A DNA stretch of 20,372 nucleotides from positions 1-20,372 of the forward strand of contig DASVWH010000149.1 in NCBI GenBank assembly GCA_036389715.1, read 5' to 3'. Position numbers and translations under genes: made by a program. Origin of the DNA: DASVWH01 sp036389715. Lineage in GTDB: Bacteria > Acidobacteriota > Blastocatellia > Pyrinomonadales > Pyrinomonadaceae. How positions within the stretch are numbered: the first letter of the stretch is position 1; each line of letters begins with the position of its first letter. Of the stretch, positions 12,829 through 20,372 are shown one piece after another. The notes beneath the pieces are model-generated. The model did no database searches. It had not been told where the DNA came from and saw nothing but the letters and a program-made list of their open reading frames with translations.

Positions 12829-14490
12829 TTACCGCTCCGTTTCCCTGTAGAGGGCCAGGAGCGCGGCGATGGCGTCTATCGTCCGCGTGCCCGCCGCGTC
12901 CCCCGTCGCTTCGTTGCAAATGATTGAAAAGGCAAGGGGTTCGTCGTCCGCGGTGGTGGCGTAGCCGGAGAGCGAATTGATCTGCGAGAGCGTGCCCGTC
13001 TTGGCCAGGATGCGCCCGGCGGCCTCCGAGCGGAGCCTGTACTTGAGCGTTCCGTCGCGCCCGGCCACCGGCAGCGAGTCGCGGAAAACACCGGCAGAAG
13101 AGACTTTAGACATGGCGACGAGCATCCCGGCCGTGGCTTCGGGCGTCACCAGGTCGAGGCGCGAGAGGCCGGAGCCGTCGTGCAGCGAGAGCGTTTCGGT
13201 CGAAATTCCGGCCCTTTCGAGCCAGAGGCGAATCAGGGCCAGCCCGGCCTGATCGTCGGCGCGGTTACGCCTCTGCGGCTCGTCAGCGTCTGGGAGGGAC
13301 GCGCGGCGTTCCCTGCCGAGCGTGCGCAGGATCAGCTCTGCGTTGAGATTGATGCTCTCTTTATTGGTCAGGCGGACGAGCTCGCCGAGCGGCCTGCTCG
13401 TAACGAAAGCCAGCTCGACGGCGTGTTCCGGGTCAACCCTTGCCGTCCGGTTGCTCTCGCGAGCATCAACCGCCCGTGTTTGACCTTCGACGGAGATGCC
13501 GCGCGCCTTGAGTGCGTCGCGAAAGAGGAGCGCCGCCCAGAGGGCCGGTCTGTGAATGGAGAGGCGTGCCGTGACGCTGCCGCCGCCAGCGGGGAAGTCG
13601 CCCCAGACGCGCAGCTCGTTATCGGAGAGGCCGCGTGTGATGCCGATGGTGGCGGGCCGCCCGCGCTCGACAGTGCCCGTGTCATTCTGGAGCTGAACGT
13701 AATCGGTGGCCGGGGTGAGCCTGACGGCGGCGGCCTCGCCCGCGCTTTTATTCGGCGTGACGGCAACGCTCAACTGGTTGCCGTTGATGGTCAGGGCGCT
13801 GACCTCCGCGCCGAAGTACCATTGAACGTCGTTCCAGAGCCAGCCGTCGCCGAGCGGCTCGCCCCGTAAATAGCTCTCGTCGCCGATGATGTCGCCCCGC
13901 ACCTGCCGGACGCCTCGCCCGTAGAGTTCGTCTGCCAGTTGCTCCAGCGCGGCGGGGCGGTCGTCCTTCTGCTCGCGCGAAGAGAGGTCCGGCGCGCCCC
14001 GCCCGTAGAGGGTCAGGTCGCCCCTGATCGTGCCGCTCGCGTCCGGGGCCCCGTCCGCGAGAACGGAGGTGCGCCAGCGATAGTCTGCGCCGAGCAGGTC
14101 GAGCGCCACGGCCGTCGTGTAGAGCTTCATGTTCGAGGCGGGCGCAAAGTTGCGGTCGGCCTCGCGGGCGTAGAGCACACGCCCGTCGCGCAGGCTGGTG
14201 ACGAAGACGCCCCAGCGCGCAGAGGCCGCGTCACTCTCGTCAATCGCGCGGTCTATCCTGCGCGCCAGCTCCCTGGCGGAGGGCGAAGTGGCGAGCACAA
14301 GTGCAGCGCGTTCACGCCTCTGCGGTCCGGCGGGTGTTTCCTCTGCTGCCGGAGCTTGCCGGGCCGGGGCCACGCCCTGCGCGCGCAGTTCGAGCTGCGG
14401 TCTGGAGAAGGCCAGGAGGAAGGAGAGCAGCAGCGAAGCGAAAATAGTGGCGGCCAGAACGGGCCGCCGGATGTTGTTCCTGTTAGCCAT
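12829..14490 (-). CDS. dacB: D-alanyl-D-alanine carboxypeptidase/endopeptidase, PBP4 type (S13)
   Basis: A 553-residue penicillin-binding protein of family S13 that trims or cuts peptidoglycan peptides in the periplasm. An N-terminal hydrophobic helix (residues 11-28) directs export. The three catalytic motifs are present: ASNMK with Ser119 and Lys122 (SxxK), Ser379-Ile-Asn381 in KESINLNAEL (SxN), and Lys497-Thr-Gly (KTG). DGSGLSR near 440 is also typical. Ser119 to Ser379 is about 260 residues apart, leaving the large insertion typical of PBP4. ATG 14490 is the first start; the ribosome site is poor. The next gene on this strand ends at 14609, leaving a 118-base gap, so readthrough from the GT9 gene is plausible. 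Confidence 0.9.
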   Translation of the reverse strand: MANRNNIRRPVLAATIFASLLLSFLLAFSRPQLELRAQGVAPARQAPAAEETPAGPQRRERAALVLATSPSARELARRIDRAIDESDAASARWGVFVTSLRDGRVLYAREADRNFAPASNMKLYTTAVALDLLGADYRWRTSVLADGAPDASGTIRGDLTLYGRGAPDLSSREQKDDRPAALEQLADELYGRGVRQVRGDIIGDESYLRGEPLGDGWLWNDVQWYFGAEVSALTINGNQLSVAVTPNKSAGEAAAVRLTPATDYVQLQNDTGTVERGRPATIGITRGLSDNELRVWGDFPAGGGSVTARLSIHRPALWAALLFRDALKARGISVEGQTRAVDARESNRTARVDPEHAVELAFVTSRPLGELVRLTNKESINLNAELILRTLGRERRASLPDADEPQRRNRADDQAGLALIRLWLERAGISTETLSLHDGSGLSRLDLVTPEATAGMLVAMSKVSSAGVFRDSLPVAGRDGTLKYRLRSEAAGRILAKTGTLSQINSLSGYATTADDEPLAFSIICNEATGDAAGTRTIDAIAALLALYRETER

Positions 14491-14608
14491 CTCTTAATCA
14501 ATACAATGAAGTGCGGGCGAGATTCAAATGCAAAGGTCCAGGGGAGTGAAAGTAAGGCGGGCTGCGCGGTCGCTTTGTGCGAGCGGCTCTGCCCCGGCAG
14601 TCATCCGG

Positions 14609-15640
14609 TCAGCCGGTGAAGAGAGTCGCCGTCCGCCCGCTGGCGAGCAGGGCGCGCGTGCCTTCATAGACTTCGCCGGTCGGCATCTCGCTAATCTTGT
14701 AGCTGTAGATGATGCGGTGGCGCTCTTCGATGGGAATGAAGCTGTTGGGAGTCGGGCGGTCGAGCAGTACGACGACGGAAGTGCCGACGGCCGTCGCAAT
14801 GTGCATCGGGCCGGTGTCGTTGGAGACGAAGACGGAGAGACGCGCCAGTGCGGAGGCGAGCTGCGGGATGGTCAGGCGGTCGAAGATGATGACCGAGCGC
14901 GGGAAGGCCGCGCGCATCTCCGCGACGAGCTGGCGTTCCTCGGGCCCGGCGAAGAGCAGAATGCGCACGCCGTCGTTGCGCGAGAGACGCTCTGCGAGCT
15001 CGGCGAAGCGTGCGAGCGGCCAGCGCCTGCCGGGATGGCCCGCGCCGGGAAAGAGCCCGACGAGCGGCGCACCAATATTCGCCTTCTCCTTCTTCAGCAG
15101 CTGCTCGATGACGGCGTCGTCTTCGGGGCGCGTGCGCAGGTGCGGAATGCGCGGCGCGTCCCTGATGCCGAGCGGTATCAGCACGTCCAGATAACGATCA
15201 ATCGCATGCTTGGTCGGGCGGTTGTCTTCGACCGGAGGCTTCGGTTGAAAGTTCGAGAGCAGGTCGAGCGACCTGCCGGGGCGTCGCGCGTAGAGCCTCT
15301 GCGGCGCGCCCGACAGAAAGCCGAGCAGGTTCGTCTCCGAGAGGCTGTGCAGGTCAATCACGAAATCGAACCTGGCGCGCCGCACCTCCCTGACGATGCG
15401 CGTGATGCGAAAGAGCGCCAGCGCCTTTGAGCCGTCGCGCAGCGCCACGCGATCCACGACTATCGTCGCGTCCGCATAGCCCGAGAGTTCGACGACGGGC
15501 GCGCCCGGCTTCCCGACCGCGACAGTGATGCGAGCCTGCGGAAACTTCTCGCGGATGGCGCGCAGCGCGGGCAGGCTGAGCACGACATCGCCGAGCTGGC
15601 CGAAGTCTATGACGAGGATGTTCTGCGGATTGAAGCTCAC
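14609..15640 (-). CDS. Glycosyltransferase family 9 (heptosyltransferase-like)
   Basis: A 343-residue enzyme that probably adds heptose or another ADP-activated sugar to lipopolysaccharide core or a related glycan at the cytoplasmic membrane. ILVIDFGQLGDVVLSLPALRAI near the N-terminus is the GT9 hallmark. It is followed by PQARITVAVG, DFVIDLHSLSETNLL, and the C-terminal sugar-nucleotide part GLFPGAGHPGRRWPLARFAEL, LLFAGPEE, and VSNDTGPMHIATAVGTSVVVL. The frame runs upstream to a GTG at 15691, but the GTG at 15640 gives the family-typical short N-terminus and has AGAGA shortly before. The acceptor cannot be named. Confidence 0.88.
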   Translation of the reverse strand: MSFNPQNILVIDFGQLGDVVLSLPALRAIREKFPQARITVAVGKPGAPVVELSGYADATIVVDRVALRDGSKALALFRITRIVREVRRARFDFVIDLHSLSETNLLGFLSGAPQRLYARRPGRSLDLLSNFQPKPPVEDNRPTKHAIDRYLDVLIPLGIRDAPRIPHLRTRPEDDAVIEQLLKKEKANIGAPLVGLFPGAGHPGRRWPLARFAELAERLSRNDGVRILLFAGPEERQLVAEMRAAFPRSVIIFDRLTIPQLASALARLSVFVSNDTGPMHIATAVGTSVVVLLDRPTPNSFIPIEERHRIIYSYKISEMPTGEVYEGTRALLASGRTATLFTG

Positions 15641-15660
15641 AATTCTCTGGCGGTGAAACG

Positions 15661-15677
15661 CCGGTCCGCCGGACCGG
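15661..15677. repeat. Perfect 7-bp GC-rich hairpin
   Basis: CCGGTCC (15661-15667) pairs with GGACCGG (15671-15677) around GCC. It lies between the stop of the DUF5684 gene and the GT9 start. No T-run follows on either strand, so a processing or attenuation role is as likely as termination. Confidence 0.4.
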
Positions 15678-15715
15678 ACAAACGGCCGCACGCCTTTAAA
15701 GCTGCGGCCGACGGC

Positions 15716-16198
15716 TTACCGGCCGAAGCCCCCGGAATACTGTTGCCGCTGCGGTAAATACCTGGCGCTGCCGAACCCCAGAATCGGGTAGAAGATGAAT
15801 CCCAGGAAGGCCAGCCCGAGGCCGAATCCCCCGCCTTTCCCGAAATTGTTCGCCACTTCGATTGATACCAGGATAGCAATGATGACGTTGACCAGCGGGA
15901 TGAATAACAGGAGCAGCCACCACCAGGGCTTGCCCGCTATCCTGAGCAGAACAATGGCATTGTAGATGGGGACGATGCTGGCCCAGCCCGGCTCTCCGGC
16001 CTTCGTAAAGACCTTCCAGATTCCGGCAATAACTAAAATCGTCAGCGGCAGCGCGATGCCCAGCCAGACCCACATCAGGGCCGGGTTAAAGTCGGTCGTG
16101 TAGCGCGTGACGGAATCCTCGTCCTGAAGCATCAGGAACAGAGGGCTCAAAGCCGCGGGCGCGGCCAGGGAAAGTTGCATCTTGAGAAAATCGAACAT
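15716..16198 (-). CDS. DUF5684 domain integral membrane protein
   Basis: A 160-residue protein with four hydrophobic helices. An N-terminal segment (residues 8-25) is followed by WVWLGIALPLTILVIAGIW (about 44-62), then AGEPGWASIVPIYNAIVLLRIAGKPWWWLLLLFIPLVN (about 67-104) and FGKGGGFGLGLAFLGFIFYPIL (119-140). The AGxPGWAxxVPIYN, GKPWWW and NFGKG blocks are characteristic of DUF5684, a membrane family of unknown function. The tail is Gln/Gly rich. GGAG 7 bases before ATG 16198 chooses this start over upstream codons in a basic, unlikely extension. It follows gpmI by 188 bases, a gap with no obvious feature. Confidence 0.82.
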   Translation of the reverse strand: MFDFLKMQLSLAAPAALSPLFLMLQDEDSVTRYTTDFNPALMWVWLGIALPLTILVIAGIWKVFTKAGEPGWASIVPIYNAIVLLRIAGKPWWWLLLLFIPLVNVIIAILVSIEVANNFGKGGGFGLGLAFLGFIFYPILGFGSARYLPQRQQYSGGFGR

Positions 16199-16386
16199 CG
16201 GAAGTCTCCGTTTAGGGGAATGGATTTTACCTTGCGAATAATGGCTGCGCAGTTCGTGCAGCCCGTCTGCCTGTGCCCGCCGCCGAGCTTCACGGCGGCG
16301 CATCTTCGGAGTGCGCCGCAAATAGTACGGACAGGAGAGTTCGGAAGCAAGCTCTATCTGTATCGGGACCGCGCGCGTCGCAGAGA

Positions 16387-17934
16387 CTAAGTCTTGCGCA
16401 GGTCGCGGCCGGTCATCTCGGGCGGCTGTTCGACGCCGAGCAGTCCGAGCATCGTCGGCGCAACGTCTTCGAGCGCAGCGCCCTCGCGCAGCCTGAGCCC
16501 GCGCGAGGCTTCGTCAATCAGGTGAAAGGGGACTAGGTTGTTGGTGTGCGCCGTGTGCGGCTGGCCCGTCGTCAGGTCAATCATCTGCTCGGCGTTGCCG
16601 TGGTCGGCCGTAATCAGGCAGCGCCCGCGCGCGCTCCTGATGCCCTTCGTAATCCAGCCCAGGCAGGTATCGACGTACTGGCAGGCCTCGATGGTCTTAT
16701 CGAGCTTGCCCGTGTGGCCGACCATGTCCGGGTTGGCGAAGTTGATGATAAAGACATCCGTCTCGTCCTCTTCGATGGCGCGCAGGATTTTGTTCGTCAG
16801 CAGGAAGGCAGACATCGCCGGGTCAAGGTCATAGGTCGCGAGCTTCGGCGACGGGACGAGCAGGCGGCGCTCGCACGGGTACTCCTTTTCCACGCCGCCG
16901 TTGAAGAAGTAGGTAACGTGCGCGTACTTTTCAGTCTCGGCCAGCCGGAAGTTGCGCACGCCCGCGCGCCCGAAGACTTCCGCCAGGACGTTGGCGCGGT
17001 CCTGCTGCCCGAAGGCGATGGCCAGCGGGAAAGTCTTATCGTATTGCGTGAAGCAGATGAAATCCACCGAGGGGCGCCGCGGGGTGGGAAATCCGCCGAA
17101 GCCCGGGACGGCGAGCGCATTGGCGAGCTGGCGCGCGCGGTCCGGGCGAAAGTTGAAGAAGATGACGGCGTCTTCCTCTTCGATAACGGCGACGGGCTCT
17201 CCCGTCTCGCGCTCGACGACGATGGGCTCTATGAATTCGTCCGTCACGCCGCGCTCGTATGAACGCTTGATGGCTTCGACGGGGTCAATCGCGCGCTCGC
17301 CCTCGGCCCTGACGAGCAGGTTATAGGCGCGCTCGGTTCGCTCCCAGCGTTTGTCGCGGTCCATCGCGTAGTAGCGCCCGACGACCGAAGCGATGCGCCC
17401 GCACCCGATCTTGCCGGACTCGACCTGCAAGGCTTCGACGTAGCCGTAGGCAGACATCGGCGGCGTATCGCGCCCGTCCAGAAAGCAGTGTACGTAAACG
17501 CGCTGGAGCCCGCGCTGCTTGGCCATCCGCAGGAGCGCGTAGAGATGCTGCTGCGACGAATGAACCTGCCCGTCGGAGAGCAGGCCCATCAGGTGCAGCG
17601 ATTTGCCGCGCGCCAGTGCGCCGTCCATCGCCGCCGCGAGGGCTTCGTTTTGGAAGAACTCGCCCGTCTCGATGGCGTAATCTATGCGCGAGACATCCAT
17701 CCGAATAACGCGGCCCGAGCCCATGTTCAAATGGCCGACTTCCGAATTGCCCATCACGCCCGCGGGCAGTCCGACGCGCGTTCCAGAGGCTTCGAGCAGC
17801 GTGTGCGGGTATCTCTCCGTCAACTCGTCGTAGTAGGGCGTCTCGGCCAGGGCGATGGCGTTGCCTTCGCGGATGGGCGAATGGCCCCAGCCGTCTATGA
17901 TGATGAGCGCGAGCGGCCCCTGCTTGTTCGTCAA
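16387..17934 (-). CDS. gpmI: 2,3-bisphosphoglycerate-independent phosphoglycerate mutase
   Basis: The 515-residue cytoplasmic enzyme interconverts 3- and 2-phosphoglycerate with a di-metal alkaline-phosphatase-type core. LIIIDGWG carries metal ligand Asp14; GVMGNSEVGHLNMGSGR has the phosphorylated Ser64; HCFLDGRDTPP, FFNFRPDRARQL, NPDMVGHTGKLD and ITADHGNAEQM complete the metal and substrate sites. Length is normal for the family (about 510). The start is a TTG, supported by AAGGAG about 8 bases upstream and by residue spacing to DGWG. It lies 42 bases after enolase, the next glycolytic enzyme, so the two are almost surely one operon. Confidence 0.95.
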   Translation of the reverse strand: MTNKQGPLALIIIDGWGHSPIREGNAIALAETPYYDELTERYPHTLLEASGTRVGLPAGVMGNSEVGHLNMGSGRVIRMDVSRIDYAIETGEFFQNEALAAAMDGALARGKSLHLMGLLSDGQVHSSQQHLYALLRMAKQRGLQRVYVHCFLDGRDTPPMSAYGYVEALQVESGKIGCGRIASVVGRYYAMDRDKRWERTERAYNLLVRAEGERAIDPVEAIKRSYERGVTDEFIEPIVVERETGEPVAVIEEEDAVIFFNFRPDRARQLANALAVPGFGGFPTPRRPSVDFICFTQYDKTFPLAIAFGQQDRANVLAEVFGRAGVRNFRLAETEKYAHVTYFFNGGVEKEYPCERRLLVPSPKLATYDLDPAMSAFLLTNKILRAIEEDETDVFIINFANPDMVGHTGKLDKTIEACQYVDTCLGWITKGIRSARGRCLITADHGNAEQMIDLTTGQPHTAHTNNLVPFHLIDEASRGLRLREGAALEDVAPTMLGLLGVEQPPEMTGRDLRKT

Positions 17935-17976
17935 AACTCGTCTCCTTTTTGGTCCTCTCAGCTATCGCCTCGTCGT

Positions 17977-19323
<1,347 letters not shown>

Positions 19324-19419
19324 GAATCTTTGCTCCTGCCGCTGTAGATGAGTTTTAATCTTTCTTCGGCCAACTTTACCAAGAGGATGGAGAAGAGTAA
19401 AAGCCGCGGCAGCGGGTCA

Positions 19420-19466
19420 GGCCGTTAACGGCCAATCGTCAATAAGCAGGAGCGTCTCTCTTGCTT
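19420..19466 (-). terminator. Palindrome and hairpin after the CBS-protein gene
   Basis: Downstream of the stop at 19495 on the minus strand lie a hairpin, AAGCAAGAG with CTCCTGCTT (19466-19444, one mismatch), and a perfect 14-bp palindrome GGCCGTTAACGGCC (19420-19433). They fall between that gene and enolase and may separate their transcripts. The T-run is poor. Confidence 0.35.
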
Positions 19467-19494
19467 CTCCCGACGATGGATGGCTGACGGGATT

Positions 19495-20372
19495 TTAGTC
19501 CTTAGCGCCGTTGCCGGAGGCTTTGGAAGTGACGGTTTCCGCTTCGGCCTCCGCGGTCTTTTCCATGCGGACGCTGATGATGCGGCGGCGCTCGACGCGC
19601 TCGACGTGGAAGAGCAGCCCGTCATGTTTGACCACTTCGCCCTGCTGGAGGATGTGCCCGGTGGCGTTCATCAGGAAGCCCGCGATGGTCGTGTAGGTCT
19701 CGGATTCCGGCAGCGAGAGCTTGAGACGGCGATTGAGGTCGCGGACGACGAGCCCGCCGTCGAGGATATACGTCCCGTCCTGCTCCTCTATAATCTGCCG
19801 GTTGACCTCCTCGTTGTGCTTGTCCGAGATGTCGCCGACGATCTCTTCGAGCAGGTCCTGGAGCGTGATGATGCCTTCGACGCCGCCGTGCTCGTCAACC
19901 ACGAATCCGAAGTGAGTCTTGGAGGTCTGCATCTGCCTGAGCACGTCTTCGAGCCGCGCCGTGTCAACGACGTAGAACGGCGATTGCAGAACGTGTTCGA
20001 GCCGGAAGGTTTCCGGGCGCAGCAGATACGGCATCACGTCCTTGCTCTGGACGAAGCCGATCATGTCGTCGAGCGATTCACGATAGACGGGCAGGCGCGA
20101 GTAGCCGTGCTCGCGGAAAGCCTGCGCCATCTCTTCGAGCGAGCAGTTGGTGGAAAGCGCCGCCATGCTCGTGCGCGGAATCATCGCCTCGCGTACCAGG
20201 GTGTCGGAGAACTCGAAGACGCGATGAATCAGGCGCTGCTCCCAGGCGCGCAGGTGTCCGCTCTCGCGCGAAACGTCTATCAACTGGCGCAGCTCCGCTT
20301 CCGTATAAACGGACGTGTGTTCGAGCGACGATTTGAGGCCGAGCAGTCCGCCGAGGGCCGTCCCCGTCTTGT
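19495..20372 (-). CDS. CNNM/CBS/CorC_HlyC-type protein (hemolysin family), 5' end outside window
   Basis: The open frame runs to the window edge. The earliest visible residues (KTGTALGGLLGLKSSLEHTS, then VYTEAELRQLIDVSRESG) match the region after the CNNM membrane domain, so the start lies beyond 20372. Next come REAMIPRTSMAAL and two CBS units (about 60 residues each, including GYSRLPVYRESLDDMIGFV and KTHFGFVVDEHGGVEGIITL with LLEEIVGDI), then the CorC_HlyC domain starting DGTYILDGGLVVRDLN and ending VERVERRRIISVRMEK. Members act in Mg/Co efflux or as cation transport regulators despite the hemolysin name. The C-terminal tail is acidic then Gly/Ala rich. It precedes eno in transcription order by 171 bases. 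Confidence 0.9.
   Translation of the reverse strand, partial: KTGTALGGLLGLKSSLEHTSVYTEAELRQLIDVSRESGHLRAWEQRLIHRVFEFSDTLVREAMIPRTSMAALSTNCSLEEMAQAFREHGYSRLPVYRESLDDMIGFVQSKDVMPYLLRPETFRLEHVLQSPFYVVDTARLEDVLRQMQTSKTHFGFVVDEHGGVEGIITLQDLLEEIVGDISDKHNEEVNRQIIEEQDGTYILDGGLVVRDLNRRLKLSLPESETYTTIAGFLMNATGHILQQGEVVKHDGLLFHVERVERRRIISVRMEKTAEAEAETVTSKASGNGAKD

Noticed and set aside
13180..13869. 229-codon plus-strand frame
   Set aside because: Shadow of the dacB gene on the minus strand; no domain or ribosome site.

Overview
The window looks like a chromosomal segment of a GC-rich, Gram-negative-type bacterium. The best guess is Acidobacteriota, possibly class Blastocatellia. This is an inference from the DUF4388 and TonB-type exported proteins, the DUF5684 protein and the composition; no rRNA or other decisive marker is present. 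There are two contrasting halves. Bases 1 to about 7,300 are visibly lower in GC, have long non-coding gaps and hold mostly unrecognised genes, as expected of an accessory region. From about 7,600 the DNA is strongly GC-rich, densely coding and carries housekeeping genes.

Accessory half. It opens with the cut-off 3' end of an IS1595/ISXO2-type transposase (2-190). A non-coding stretch follows, with a near-consensus sigma70 promoter (433-461) reading into a short hairpin-ended unit (possible small RNA, about 467-562). Two paralogous XRE-type HTH genes lie on the minus strand (721-1047, 1307-1603), each with a different palindrome 55-80 bp upstream. Next come three small envelope proteins: one exported on the plus strand (1889-2494), one exported on the minus strand (2592-3266) and one membrane-anchored on the minus strand (3303-3602). 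Positions 3871-4225 hold an RNA-like locus: promoter-like boxes, a perfect 12-bp hairpin, a degenerate tRNA-like element, a 33-codon ORF with its own ribosome site, a hairpin over its stop codon, and a strong intrinsic terminator. A repeat-rich gap (4223-4624) precedes four plus-strand genes (4625-7231): a PD-(D/E)XK-like protein, a winged-helix-like protein, a three-TM membrane protein and a protein resembling a degenerate RNase H-fold integrase core. This cluster is the best candidate for an undescribed system, but its function is not established.

Core half. On the plus strand are a LeuA/HMGL-type acyl-transferase lacking the C-terminal regulatory domain (7604-8818) and, after a heptamer-like inverted repeat, an M20-family metallopeptidase (8957-10192) ending at a large terminator hairpin (10221-10295). 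Everything after that is on the minus strand. In transcription order it runs: a CNNM/CBS/CorC-type membrane protein (cut by the window end), enolase and phosphoglycerate mutase GpmI (eno-gpmI, consecutive glycolytic steps, 42 bp apart), a DUF5684 membrane protein, a GT9 heptosyltransferase-like enzyme, a DacB/PBP4-type D-Ala-D-Ala carboxypeptidase, a TonB-C-terminal exported protein preceded by a palindromic operator-like site, and a DUF4388 protein with a TM segment and a TonB-C-like tail.

The core block thus combines lower glycolysis with envelope building (GT9, PBP4) and two TonB-like proteins. No CRISPR array, complete canonical tRNA or rRNA gene was found.
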